NCBI GenBank assembly: GCA_031267685.1
Contig: JAIRYV010000009.1
Location: 31,959-95,958, forward strand
DNA length: 64,000 bases
Reading direction: 5' to 3'
From: Treponema sp.
GTDB lineage: Bacteria > Spirochaetota > Spirochaetia > Treponematales > Breznakiellaceae
Position numbers and translations under genes: made by a program
Notes under the pieces: model-generated
The model's database searches: none
What the model was told of the DNA's origin: nothing
Seen by the model: only the letters and a program-made list of their open reading frames with translations
Part shown: one piece after another, positions 17,487-26,551 of the stretch
How the letters are laid out: every line of letters starts with the position of its first letter
Position numbering within the stretch: position 1 is the stretch's first letter

Positions 17487-18161
17487 ATGAATACTTTAGC
17501 GTTACAAAACCTAAGTTACGGTATGTATGTCATCGGGACCACGGACGGAGAGAAGCTCACCGGCTGCGTGGTCAACACGGTGGTACAGGCCGCATCCGCG
17601 CCGGCGTTGGTAACGGTTTCCGTTAACCACAAAAACCTGACCAATCAGTGCCTGAAAAAGCACAAACTGTTCTCGGTCTCTATTCTATCAGAAGCCGCAG
17701 ATTCAGGCGTCATTGGAACTTTCGGCTTTCATTCAGGCAGAGATACAGACAAGTTCGCCACTGTCCCTCATAGTCTGACCACATCTGGAATGCCGGTTTT
17801 GAACACCGGCACTTGCGGCTGGCTTGAGTGCAGAGTGCGCGACTCTTTCGACCTTGAAACCCACACGATGTTCATCGCTGAAGTTCTTGATGCGGAGCGC
17901 TTGGACGGCGTTCCCATGACCTATTCATACTACCATCGCGTCATAAAAGGCGCGTCCCCTGCTAATGCCCCAACGTATGTGCCTCAATCCGCACCTGTGG
18001 AGTTACCAGTAAGCGTGGCAGCGCCTGCATCTGCTGCCACATGGGTCTGCGATGTCTGCGAATATGTATACGATGGCGAGGATGGTCCCTTTGAATCCCT
18101 GCCTGACGACTGGGTATGTCCGATCTGCGGCGTGTCCAAAAGTCAGTTCTCACAGAAGTAG
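17487..18161 (+). CDS. hrb: High-molecular-weight rubredoxin (flavin reductase-rubredoxin fusion)
   Basis: The first ~155 residues form a flavin-reductase-like FMN domain ([31 protein letters not shown]). After an alanine/proline-rich linker the last ~40 residues are a complete rubredoxin with two Cys-x2-Cys knuckles (WVCDVCEY and WVCPICGV) that bind one iron. In Moorella such a protein passes electrons from NADH to flavodiiron proteins that reduce O2 or NO. This fits an anaerobe facing air. No flavodiiron gene is beside it. A -10 box seven bases before the ATG and no ribosome-binding site suggest a leaderless mRNA. Confidence 0.93.
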   Translation: MNTLALQNLSYGMYVIGTTDGEKLTGCVVNTVVQAASAPALVTVSVNHKNLTNQCLKKHKLFSVSILSEAADSGVIGTFGFHSGRDTDKFATVPHSLTTSGMPVLNTGTCGWLECRVRDSFDLETHTMFIAEVLDAERLDGVPMTYSYYHRVIKGASPANAPTYVPQSAPVELPVSVAAPASAATWVCDVCEYVYDGEDGPFESLPDDWVCPICGVSKSQFSQK

Positions 18162-18175
18162 TGTTAGCGGGATGT

Positions 18176-18211
18176 CAGCGAATGATGGCTGCTCATTGCC
18201 ACCATTCGCTG
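18176..18211. terminator. Bidirectional hairpin between convergent genes
   Basis: CAGCGAATGATGGC (18176-18189) pairs with GCCACCATTCGCTG (18198-18211), one mismatch in 14. It lies between the stop codons of the rubredoxin gene (+) and the helicase gene (-), the right place to end both transcripts. No T runs. Confidence 0.65.
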
Positions 18212-18217
18212 GCTCTT

Positions 18218-20899
18218 CTAGTCCAGACAGCTTGTCAGCCGACGATAGGTCTGATTCACGCGCTGTCTAGTCTCCTCGTCCACATCTTCGCCTAGTTCTT
18301 CAATGAGGGTTTCCATGGCGGATATGCTTTGATACACAATAGCTGAAAAATCCCGGGAGCAGTTAAACACATAGCGTCCCCAGTTCTGCGAAAGTAGGCC
18401 GATGAAGCCCAAGTTCTTACTCTGCTCCCGCCAGGGCGTGGGAGTGGCCAGGTCAGGGAGGTAGATAAGCAGAGCGTCTAGGTTCTGCTTTATATCAAAG
18501 ACTTCCCGCCGCGGCCACTGCTTTTCAGGGGCGTCAGGAAGCGACGCCTCAATATGGGGCAGCAGGGAAAGGATGCGCGTAACTTTTTTGCCAATCAGCA
18601 GACGGTATTCGCCGCGCACAACAAGAATACCGCGCAGATTCCGATAGCGCTGCTCATAGGTCTTCATAAAAACCATGAACTGCTCCCGTACTTTCACGAG
18701 CTTCTCCAATGGTATGAGCAGATAGCGCTTATCTTTGCCACTCTTCTTATGGTATTTCTCAAACTCGAAAACCTCGCTCCCAATGGGCAGGTTAGCCAGC
18801 GCATCTACTGCATCCTGTGGTTTTTTCTTTTTCTTTGGTTCTGTCTGCTCGGGTGTTACCAGTTCTTCGCTTTCATTGGCCCTTTGTTTTTTCTTCGTCT
18901 TTTTTGTACTAAGAATCTCTTGAGGCTGCATAATTCTAACCAAGCCATCATACAGATCAGGGCTGATCCTGAGCAGCGTTTGTTTGGAGAGCGGGGACAC
19001 AGACATGGCGTACATACGGCTCGTGCGGACGATTTCACCAGCCACGATGTACTGCGGGTTCATACGGAACATCACTGAACCTGGATGAATGAGAATGCTA
19101 TCCTCAGTAAGGGTACGGTAGGTACCCCAGTCGCTGTCCCACCCGGCACTTTCTTCCCGCGCACAGACAAACTGGATGAGACCCCGCGCTACACAGCAGA
19201 GGTAGTCTTCAATGGGGCCGCCACTGACAAGCGGAACCCCCAAATCAGAAACGATTTCGCCAAGCTGTTTCGTGATATTTACTATTTCAGCCATAGTGCG
19301 GTCATCAAGGTAGTTTTTCTTACAGAACTGGGCTTTGTTCGGCGCTTCCTCAAAAGCGCGGAGAAGCTTGAGGTATGAAACAAAGTCGCCATGCTCATCG
19401 CGGAAACGGTGGTGCGCCTGCCGTGCCTCCATCTCCTCACCGGACGGCAGGACATAAGGGCTTGTTGTTGATAAAAAAGCCGCCGCAATGGTGGTTTCAA
19501 TGATTACGTCAGGATATTTGAGTATTGCCTCCACAATGATGCGAGACTGACGAGGCGGTAAGGGGAATTCAGTCATCATCTTCCCGATCTTGGACAGAGT
19601 CCGATCACTTTCCAGCGCTTCAAGATGGTTCAGGGTTTCAATGGCTGCGATGAGGCCATCGCGGTTTGGCGGGGAAATAAAGTCAAACTCCTCAAACGCG
19701 GTCAGGCCCAGGTCAGACATACGGAGTACCACTTCAGAAAGATCAGTACGGTAGATTTCCTCAGTGGTAAAAAGGTCCCGGCGCTCAAAGTCCTTACGGT
19801 CGTAGAGCCGGTAACAGGTTCCTTCCTGTGTGCGTCCGGCGCGTCCCTTGCGCTGGTTCGCGGCAGCCTTTGATATAGGCGCTTCCACGAGGCTTGAGGT
19901 GAAGGTGCGGGGGTTGTAGTGATTGAGCTTTGATAGGCCCGAATCAATGACGCTTGTTACCCCATCAATTGTTACCGAAGTTTCCGCGATGTTCGTGGAG
20001 ATGATCACTTTTATCTTGCCACTGGGCGCAGGGTCAAAGACCCGCTCCTGCTCCTCACGGGCAAGCCTGCCATAAAGCGGGAGTACATAGATATACTCGG
20101 CAGTCGGCCCGTTGAACAGACGTTCCATACATTCCTTGATGATTTTTTCACCAGAAAGGAAGATCAGGATGTCGCCGGCGCGTTCCTCGCTCACCACGCG
20201 CTCAACAATTACGGTGATCTTCTTCAGGAGCGCGTCTTCCGCGTTTTCTGTAAGTGCGCGCCGGCGCGCACGCTGATTTTCCCAGGGGGTACGTTCCCAT
20301 AGCTGAGGCGCCGGTGGCACTTTAACCGGATCATAGATGAGCGTAACTGGATACGTGATGGCGTCGATCTTAACGATTGGACATTCACCAAAATACTGGG
20401 AAAATACCTGAGCGTTGATGGTTGCCGACGAGACAATAATCTTAAACTCAGGACGGGTTTCAACAACTCGCTTCAAAAGTCCCAAAATGAAATCAATGTT
20501 AAGGCTCCGTTCATGCGCCTCGTCAATAACAATACAGCAGTAACGGGAGAGCCAGGGGTCGAGCTTCATCTCCTGAAGCAGTATGCCATCGGTCATAATC
20601 TTGATCCGCGTGTGCGGATCAGTTTTATCTTCAAAGCGCATCTTATAGCCCACAAGGCCGGGTATGACGTGCCCCATCTGTCGGGCGATGAATTCGCTCA
20701 CTGAAACCGCCGCAATGCGCCGCGGCTGGGTTACGCCGATAATGCCGTTCTCTCCATACCCCGCGTCGTGGAGAATCACCGGCAGCTGGGTGGTTTTGCC
20801 CGAACCAGTCGGGCTTTCCACCACCACCACCTGATTGCCAGCAAGGGCTGAAAGGATGAGGTCTTTGTGTTTATACACAGGAAGTTCAAGATAATTCAT
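18218..20899 (-). CDS. hrpA: DEAH-box ATP-dependent helicase, HrpA type
   Basis: The 893-residue enzyme shows Walker A SPTGSGKTTQLP (about 29-40), DEAH in VIDEAHERSLN (about 124-134), motif III SSATI, and motif VI QRKGRAGR, followed by the helicase-associated and OB-type domains. HrpA-like helicases unwind RNA and help rescue stalled ribosomes or process mRNA. It is shorter than E. coli HrpA (1300 residues) and carries a lysine-rich insert near residues 660-700 (KKTKKKQRANE; PKKKKKPQ). A promoter with -10 TATTAT seven bases before the ATG suggests a leaderless mRNA. Confidence 0.93.
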   Translation of the reverse strand: MNYLELPVYKHKDLILSALAGNQVVVVESPTGSGKTTQLPVILHDAGYGENGIIGVTQPRRIAAVSVSEFIARQMGHVIPGLVGYKMRFEDKTDPHTRIKIMTDGILLQEMKLDPWLSRYCCIVIDEAHERSLNIDFILGLLKRVVETRPEFKIIVSSATINAQVFSQYFGECPIVKIDAITYPVTLIYDPVKVPPAPQLWERTPWENQRARRRALTENAEDALLKKITVIVERVVSEERAGDILIFLSGEKIIKECMERLFNGPTAEYIYVLPLYGRLAREEQERVFDPAPSGKIKVIISTNIAETSVTIDGVTSVIDSGLSKLNHYNPRTFTSSLVEAPISKAAANQRKGRAGRTQEGTCYRLYDRKDFERRDLFTTEEIYRTDLSEVVLRMSDLGLTAFEEFDFISPPNRDGLIAAIETLNHLEALESDRTLSKIGKMMTEFPLPPRQSRIIVEAILKYPDVIIETTIAAAFLSTTSPYVLPSGEEMEARQAHHRFRDEHGDFVSYLKLLRAFEEAPNKAQFCKKNYLDDRTMAEIVNITKQLGEIVSDLGVPLVSGGPIEDYLCCVARGLIQFVCAREESAGWDSDWGTYRTLTEDSILIHPGSVMFRMNPQYIVAGEIVRTSRMYAMSVSPLSKQTLLRISPDLYDGLVRIMQPQEILSTKKTKKKQRANESEELVTPEQTEPKKKKKPQDAVDALANLPIGSEVFEFEKYHKKSGKDKRYLLIPLEKLVKVREQFMVFMKTYEQRYRNLRGILVVRGEYRLLIGKKVTRILSLLPHIEASLPDAPEKQWPRREVFDIKQNLDALLIYLPDLATPTPWREQSKNLGFIGLLSQNWGRYVFNCSRDFSAIVYQSISAMETLIEELGEDVDEETRQRVNQTYRRLTSCLD

Positions 20900-20906
20900 A
20901 CTCTAT

Positions 20907-20935
20907 ATAATAGAAGAAACTACCCCGTAGAGCAA
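20907..20935 (-). promoter_or_regulatory. Promoter of the helicase gene, probably leaderless
   Basis: On the minus strand TTGCTC (20935-20930) and TATTAT (20912-20907) are 17 bp apart, and the -10 ends seven bases before the ATG at 20899. The -35 lies inside the end of the upstream coiled-coil gene. Confidence 0.6.
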
Positions 20936-21399
20936 TTATACTTTGCCTTGAGTGCTGTTAATTCCGCGTCAAGTGTGGCACTCTGCTCCAATTCTTTCAA
21001 GCGACGGTCAGTCGCGGCAAGGTCCTCTTCACCCGGAGAATAACCCGTGGCCATGAGAAGTTCCTGTTCCAAAAGGTCCGGGTCTACGCTCCGTTCACGA
21101 GCCGCAAGCCCAGGCAGCTGTTTTCTCATAATCTCAATCTGAGACTTTAACTCCGCGATTTCCGCGCTCAGACTGTTCTTTTGCTCTGTTACGCGTTCCA
21201 TCTGTTTTTCCGCTTCCTGCGCCAAATCCTCAATGCCTTTTGAACGGGCAAGCGCGACACGATCGCGCCATTTCGCTTCTTCCGCCGTACATTCCGCCAG
21301 CTTCTTTTCCGTAAGTTTCAGCGTCGTCAGGTACTGGGCGATATACGCCTTCGCGTCAGCAGCGCGAAGACCCGCAAGATCAGTTTCTTTCTGTTGCAC
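20920..21399 (-). CDS. Coiled-coil protein of unknown function
   Basis: From the GTG at 21399 this is a 159-residue soluble protein. Residues ~25-100 are charged heptads rich in E, K, A and Q (EEAKWRDRVALARSKG; EKQMERVTEQKNSLSAEI), resembling PspA-type coiled coils in layout only. AAAGGAG seven bases before the GTG fixes the start; longer open frame upstream has no ribosome-binding site. It precedes the helicase gene on the same strand, 21 bases apart. I do not recognise the family. Confidence 0.75.
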   Translation of the reverse strand: MQQKETDLAGLRAADAKAYIAQYLTTLKLTEKKLAECTAEEAKWRDRVALARSKGIEDLAQEAEKQMERVTEQKNSLSAEIAELKSQIEIMRKQLPGLAARERSVDPDLLEQELLMATGYSPGEEDLAATDRRLKELEQSATLDAELTALKAKYNCSTG

Positions 21400-21518
21400 T
21401 AATATGCTCCTTTGTATATCTATACTAACCCATCTTATGGATAAAGAAAAAGATATTCCACATATATTCACGCAAAATCGATCTCGACGTAATCAAAATG
21501 TTCTGCTAAGTTATAGAT

Positions 21519-22109
21519 ATGCAAGCACTTATGAATGTTCTGGCGACTCTCACCAGTCTCTACATGATCCTGATCTTTGTGCGGATCATGCTCACTTGGT
21601 TCAGCGGGGCTCAATATGGCAGACCGCTCGAAATCCTCAGCAGCATTACAGACCCGTATCTGAACTGGTTCCGGCGTTTTACCGTACTGCGTACCAGTAT
21701 GCTGGACTTTTCCCCCATTGTGGCAATGGCGATGCTCTCGCTCGTAAATCAGGTCTTCCTGACCCTTGCGCGCTATGGCCAGATCAGGCTGGGAATCATC
21801 CTCGCAATGCTCGTGTCAGCCCTATGGTCCGCGACGTCCTTTCTCCTCGGCTTCTTCACTGTGGTACTCATGCTCCGACTGTTCGCTTACCTAGCACGAC
21901 AGGACATCTACTACAACCCCTTCTGGAAAATCGTTGACACCATTTCCCAGCCAGTGCTGTATCGTATCAAGCGAATTCTCTTTGGGCCTCGTATCATCAA
22001 TTACCGAAACGGCCTCATTGTGTCGATTGTGTCTCTAGCTGGTATCTCTGTGGGACTCCACTTTCTCATTGAGTTCGTGATTTCCCTGCTGGAACGCCTT
22101 CCCCTATAA
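21519..22109 (+). CDS. YggT family membrane protein
   Basis: The 196-residue protein contains two YggT units, each with paired membrane helices and the family pattern (IFVRIMLTWF...SITDPYLNWFRR in the first; MLRLFAYLARQ...VDTISQPVLYRIKRIL in the second). YggT proteins are small membrane proteins linked to osmotic stress or cell-division regions, with no biochemical function established. The gene lies two bases before recG and probably shares its mRNA. Confidence 0.88.
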   Translation: MQALMNVLATLTSLYMILIFVRIMLTWFSGAQYGRPLEILSSITDPYLNWFRRFTVLRTSMLDFSPIVAMAMLSLVNQVFLTLARYGQIRLGIILAMLVSALWSATSFLLGFFTVVLMLRLFAYLARQDIYYNPFWKIVDTISQPVLYRIKRILFGPRIINYRNGLIVSIVSLAGISVGLHFLIEFVISLLERLPL

Positions 22110-22111
22110 GT

Positions 22112-24187
22112 ATGTTTTTGCGGGAACTAAGCGCGTCGCTTGATCATATCAAAGGCGTGGGGCCTGAGCTGAAGAGCGCGTTTACCCACCTCGGCGTTAC
22201 GAGCGTGGGTGGACTTTTGTGCTATTATCCCCGGGATTGGGAAGACCGAAACACGATTGTTCCCATCGGGGACTTTCAACGCGCAACCGTGTGTACACAG
22301 GTTCGGGTCATTGCCCACGATTGGTTCGGGTTTGGAGCAATGAAAACCCTCAAGATTCATGTTGAGGACACGAGTGGACGAGGCGTACTGGTCTGTTTCA
22401 AGCGTCCTTTTCTTGAAAACCAGCTTGTGGTAGGGAACCAGTATTGGCTTTGGGGAACTTTCTTCTATAAATATGGGGAGATTCAGTCCACTAACTTCGA
22501 AGTAGAGGCAATTCAGGGCGGAACCAGCAAGAATTTTGCCCACCTTGTGCCAGTGTACCGGTTAAGCGCGAAGTTAAAAGCCGGTACACTGCGGCGTTGC
22601 ATCAAACAAGCGCTTGATCAGTATGCCGGACCCCTTGAAAATGAGCTGCCAGATTATCTCATTGAGCGCAGGGGACTTTTCTCCAAGTCCCGGGCAATCA
22701 GAGCAATCCATTTCCCTACTTCGGTTGAGGAACTGAACGTGGCAAAACAAACGCTCGTCTACGAAGAGCTTTTTTACCTTGAAATGGTCATAGTGCAACG
22801 GATGATTGAGCGGCGCCGGGCTCCGGGTGAGCAAGCACCTGATGCGCCGATGTCCTCTTTGCAAAAACGTCTGATTGAGCGTCTGCCTTTCAGCCTCACT
22901 CAAGGTCAGGTTGCGGCACTTGCAGATATTAACCGGGACATAGACAGCCCTTACCCTATGGCACGGCTGATTCAGGGCGATGTTGGTTCTGGTAAAACGC
23001 TGGTGTCGTTTTTGGCAGCGCTCAGAGCCGCTGAAACGGGCGGCCAGGCAGCGCTTATGGCGCCCACTGAGTTACTGGCGCGTCAGCACGCTGAAAACGC
23101 AGCTCGGCTTCTGGAACCCCTTGGATTGCGCCCGGCATTTCTCACGGGGAACATCAAATCATCAGGACGCGCCCAGCTTCTCAAAAACCTTGCACTCGGT
23201 CAAATTGACTTTATTATAGGAACCCACGCGCTTTTCTCAAGAGATGTACATTATAGAAACCTGCGGCTGGTCGTGATTGATGAACAACACCGCTTCGGAG
23301 TTTTACAGCGTCAGGCCATTGTGGAAAAAGGGGACCAGCCCGATCTTCTGATGATGAGCGCGACGCCTATCCCGCGCACTCTCGCACTCACGGTTTTCGG
23401 GGACATGGACGTGTCAATCATCCGGGATATGCCATTGGGCAGGAAGCCGGTTATCACGCATCTCGCGCTTCAATCCAATGAGATGCGCGTCTATGACTTT
23501 GTGCGGCAGCAGCTCGCAGCAGGCAGGCAGGCTTACTTTGTGTATCCGCTTATTGATGCTGATGAGAACAAGTCGCTCAAGGATGCTGAGTCTATGGCAC
23601 TGCGACTTTCTGAAGAAATCTTCCCTGAGTACGATATGTCGTTGATTCACTCGAAGTTGAACGAGGAGGAAAAGCGCATAACCATGGAAAACTTTCGCAA
23701 GGGTGTGATTCGTATGCTTGTGGCTACAAGCGTGGTTGAGGTAGGCGTTGACGTGCCAAATGCCACATGCATGGTTATTGAACACGCCGAGCGTTTTGGA
23801 CTTTCCGCCTTGCACCAGTTGCGGGGACGCGTAGGTCGTGGTAATGAGCAGTCTTACTGTTTCCTTGTGTATACAGATGATGAGAACAATCACCTCTCGG
23901 ATGATAGCAAAGACCGACTTAAAGTGATGAAGAATAGTACAGATGGTTTTGTCATAGCAGAGGAAGACCTCCGACTCCGCGGTCCGGGTCAGATTGCAGG
24001 TATTGAGCAGTCAGGCAACATTGGTTTGAGCATCGCTGATCTGATACGGGACATACACATCCTTGAACATGCCCGCACTGATGCTTTCGCTATGCTCGAA
24101 TTAGACCCTGAGCTGAGTCAGAGCGAACACCACTGTGTTGCGCAGGTACTCAAACGCGCTCCGCCTTTCGCCAACGTCGCCTTATAA
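22112..24187 (+). CDS. recG: ATP-dependent DNA helicase RecG
   Basis: At 691 residues it is the normal RecG length. The N-terminal wedge/OB domain (VGPELKSAFTHLGV; YPRDWEDR) reads branched DNA, then Walker A IQGDVGSGKT, the DEQH box VVIDEQHRFGVLQRQ, motif ATPIPRTL, and the C-terminal QLRGRVGRG and RLRGPGQIAGIEQSG motifs. RecG reverses stalled forks and processes Holliday-like junctions. It follows yggT closely and converges on the pseudouridine synthase gene. Confidence 0.97.
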   Translation: MFLRELSASLDHIKGVGPELKSAFTHLGVTSVGGLLCYYPRDWEDRNTIVPIGDFQRATVCTQVRVIAHDWFGFGAMKTLKIHVEDTSGRGVLVCFKRPFLENQLVVGNQYWLWGTFFYKYGEIQSTNFEVEAIQGGTSKNFAHLVPVYRLSAKLKAGTLRRCIKQALDQYAGPLENELPDYLIERRGLFSKSRAIRAIHFPTSVEELNVAKQTLVYEELFYLEMVIVQRMIERRRAPGEQAPDAPMSSLQKRLIERLPFSLTQGQVAALADINRDIDSPYPMARLIQGDVGSGKTLVSFLAALRAAETGGQAALMAPTELLARQHAENAARLLEPLGLRPAFLTGNIKSSGRAQLLKNLALGQIDFIIGTHALFSRDVHYRNLRLVVIDEQHRFGVLQRQAIVEKGDQPDLLMMSATPIPRTLALTVFGDMDVSIIRDMPLGRKPVITHLALQSNEMRVYDFVRQQLAAGRQAYFVYPLIDADENKSLKDAESMALRLSEEIFPEYDMSLIHSKLNEEEKRITMENFRKGVIRMLVATSVVEVGVDVPNATCMVIEHAERFGLSALHQLRGRVGRGNEQSYCFLVYTDDENNHLSDDSKDRLKVMKNSTDGFVIAEEDLRLRGPGQIAGIEQSGNIGLSIADLIRDIHILEHARTDAFAMLELDPELSQSEHHCVAQVLKRAPPFANVAL

Positions 24188-24204
24188 GGTTTCCCCGTTA
24201 ATCC

Positions 24205-24239
24205 GGCGCTCCTATTCATCAAAAAGTGACAGGAGCGCC
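24205..24239. terminator. Bidirectional terminator overlapping the end of the RluA gene
   Basis: GGCGCTCCT (24205-24213) and AGGAGCGCC (24231-24239) form a perfect 9-bp stem between recG (+) and the RluA-type gene (-). One arm lies in the last codons of the latter. Confidence 0.6.
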
Positions 24240-24946
24240 TCATTGCCAGTGCTTTTCCTCATCTGCGTGATGAGCGCGGCCATATCCCGTGCCAAAGGCG
24301 CGTAAAACTTTTTTTCAGGCGTAACAATCGAGAGTGCATGCAGTCCAAGACGAGCGAGCAAGGGACGCTCCTCAAACGGGTCCCCGTGCCAACCACGCTT
24401 GAATGACGAAAGTAGTACAGGCTTTTGATTCCGACCATACAAAGAGTCGCAAACCAGCGGGTAACCCAGACTTGCCAGATGAACGCGAATCTGGTGAGTA
24501 CGTCCGGTGTCAGGCAGCGCCTCAATCACGCTGTAGGTTTCCACGCTTCCCAGAAGCCTAAACACCGTGCGGGACTTTTTGCCCTGATACTGGTCGATGA
24601 TAGTACGATGTTGCTTATCCCCATCTGGCACTAGGGAAAGCGCGCACGTAGTTTCAGACCATGCTGGCCTGCCGTGGACAATAGCGATATAGCGTTTCTT
24701 CACCAATCTCTTCTCAAAGGCGATTGAAAGCCGTCGGTGAGTCTCCTCATCCCGGGCAAACAGGACAAGCCCGGACGTATCCCGGTCAATACGGTGTACC
24801 GTGAACACGCGATGGGGCAAAAGCAGGTCGAGCCGTTCCTTTGCCGTGTCCCATCGGTCGCCTCCCACTGCGACTCCTGAAGCCTTATTCACCGCTACAA
24901 TCTGTTTGTCTTCATACACCACGTTAAAGAGCGCCTGTTGTTTCAT
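24212..24946 (-). CDS. RluA-family pseudouridine synthase
   Basis: The 244-residue enzyme has the RluA motif HRIDRDTSGLVLFAR with catalytic aspartate at 54, and the later GRTHQIRVHLASLGYPLVCDSLYG block typical of the family. It converts uridine to pseudouridine in rRNA or tRNA. No S4 RNA-binding domain precedes the catalytic domain, so it is the short form and its target position cannot be assigned. AAGGAA lies before the ATG. The 28-bp element at 24968-24995 is placed as a promoter or operator would be. Confidence 0.92.
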   Translation of the reverse strand: MKQQALFNVVYEDKQIVAVNKASGVAVGGDRWDTAKERLDLLLPHRVFTVHRIDRDTSGLVLFARDEETHRRLSIAFEKRLVKKRYIAIVHGRPAWSETTCALSLVPDGDKQHRTIIDQYQGKKSRTVFRLLGSVETYSVIEALPDTGRTHQIRVHLASLGYPLVCDSLYGRNQKPVLLSSFKRGWHGDPFEERPLLARLGLHALSIVTPEKKFYAPLARDMAALITQMRKSTGNEALLSLFDE

Positions 24947-24967
24947 TTTTTTTCCTTAAAACCTAGT

Positions 24968-24995
24968 TTGGTATACCCTTTTTTAACTGTCAAGG
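24968..24995 (-). promoter_or_regulatory. 28-bp element upstream of the RluA-type gene, repeated at 30861
   Basis: TTGGTATAC, two bases, a T run and ACTGTCAAGG occur here and, with three differences in 28 bases, at 30861-30888. On the minus strand both contain TTGACA and GTATACC, 12 bp apart, and both stand just upstream of a minus-strand gene. It may be an unusual promoter or a shared operator. Confidence 0.5.
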
Positions 24996-25001
24996 GGGAC
25001 A

Positions 25002-25487
25002 GAGACGATATGGACGGGAACGGAAGAAATGGGGATGGGAACGGAAGAAATGTGGGCGGGAACGGAAGAAATGTGGACGGGAACGGAAGAAATGGGGATG
25101 GGAACAGAAACGATGTGGATGGGAACAGAAGAAATGGGGACGGGAACTATGACGATGAGGGCGGGAACCATGACGATGGAGGTGGGAGCAGAGACGATGT
25201 GGTTGGGAGCAGAGACGATGGGAACAGGAACCATGACGATGAGGTTGGGAGCAGAGACGATGGGTATAGGAACGGTAACGATTGGGTTGGGAGCAGAGAC
25301 GATGAGGGCGGGAACCATGACGATGGAGGTGGGAGCAGAGACGATGGGAACAGGAACGGTAGCGATTGGGTTGGGAGCAGAGGCGATGATGGTGGGAATC
25401 ATGACAATGGAGGTGGGAGCAGAGGCGATGATGGTGGGAATCATGACAATGGGAACAGGAACCATGACGATGGGGGCGGGAAAACAG
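25002..25487. repeat. Degenerate tandem array, 21-bp period, about 23 units
   Basis: The units start as GGGAACGGAAGAAATG plus five bases and drift to GGGAGCAGAGACGATG and GGGAACCATGACGATG forms, always 21 bp apart. The array is purine-rich on the + strand throughout (G and A), unlike the other arrays, and is not palindromic. Open frames of glycine/aspartate/asparagine heptads run through it and are taken as by-products. It fills the spacer between the RluA-type gene and the sugar importer. Confidence 0.93.
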
Positions 25488-25609
25488 GTTAGGCGCTTTG
25501 CTCAGCAAATAGCAGAATTATCCATGTTTTTTGCAAGTCAGTCTATGTTATACAGAATACCAACAGAGCTAATCTGAATGTATGAAACAAGAAAACAAGG
25601 AGACAGTGA

Positions 25610-26533
25610 ATGTCGCAAAAAGAAACCTTTCTTAATCGCTTCGTCAAGTACCGGGTGTTTTTGATTATGCTGATCCCAGCGCTTATCTATACAGTTGTCT
25701 TCGCGTACCTGCCAATGGCAGGTATTGTCATGGCGTTCAAAAAGTATAACTATGTCGATGGGATATTCAACTCCCCTTGGAACGGCTTTAAGAACTTCGA
25801 GTTCTTTTTTCAGTCAGGCAAAGCACTGCTCGTTACCCGAAATACCGTGCTATACAACATTCTGTTCATCGCTTTTAACACAACGCTGCAAATGGCTGTC
25901 GCAATACTCCTCGTGGAAATGAAAAACCGCTATTTCCGTAAGATTTCACAGTCAGTTATGTTCCTGCCATATTTTATTTCATGGGTCATCGTCTCAGTTC
26001 TCGCCTTTAATATCCTTAGCTATGATTTTGGTTTTCTTAATTCCATGATTCAGACACTGGGCGGGGAGAAAATTAATTTTTACGCGGACGGCAGTCTCTG
26101 GCCGCTCATCCTCATGTTCTTTGGCGCATGGAAGGGCGTGGGTTACGGCTCAGTTATGTATCTGGCGGCAATCATGGGCATAGATACTTCGCTCTACGAA
26201 GCAGCTTATATTGAGGGCGCACATGAATTTCAACGGATATTCAAAATAACTATACCCCTTATGATGCCAACGGTGATTATTTTACTCCTGCTTGCTATAG
26301 GCGGCATATTCAGAGGCAACTTCGATATGTTTTATAACCTCGTCGGCAATAATGGTATCCTGCATAACGCAACAGACGTTATCGATACCTTCACCTTTCG
26401 CGCACTCATAAACAATAATGACTTTGGTATGTCAGCGGCGGCTGGTTTATATCAGTCCGTTCTGTGCTTTATCACCATACTTCTGGCGAATAAAGCAGTG
26501 AAACTGTATGATCCGGATTATAGTCTCTTCTAA
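25610..26533 (+). CDS. lplB: Sugar ABC transporter permease, LplB type
   Basis: The 307-residue permease has about six membrane helices and the EAA loop (SLYEAAYIEGAHEFQRIFKI) by which it contacts the ATPase. The opening YRVFLIMLIPALIYTVVFAYLP is typical of LplB-type permeases of complex-carbohydrate importers. AAGGAGA before the ATG fixes the start. It forms an operon with the second permease and the binding protein; no ATPase gene is present, which is usual because such systems share an MsmX-like ATPase. Confidence 0.92.
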   Translation: MSQKETFLNRFVKYRVFLIMLIPALIYTVVFAYLPMAGIVMAFKKYNYVDGIFNSPWNGFKNFEFFFQSGKALLVTRNTVLYNILFIAFNTTLQMAVAILLVEMKNRYFRKISQSVMFLPYFISWVIVSVLAFNILSYDFGFLNSMIQTLGGEKINFYADGSLWPLILMFFGAWKGVGYGSVMYLAAIMGIDTSLYEAAYIEGAHEFQRIFKITIPLMMPTVIILLLLAIGGIFRGNFDMFYNLVGNNGILHNATDVIDTFTFRALINNNDFGMSAAAGLYQSVLCFITILLANKAVKLYDPDYSLF

Positions 26534-26551
26534 TGTATAAAGGGGGAATAG

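Noticed and set aside
24938..25577. Gly/Asp/Asn-rich and Val/Pro-rich open frames through the purine array
   Set aside because: All frames stay open because the period is a multiple of three; no start signals and no non-repeat domain.
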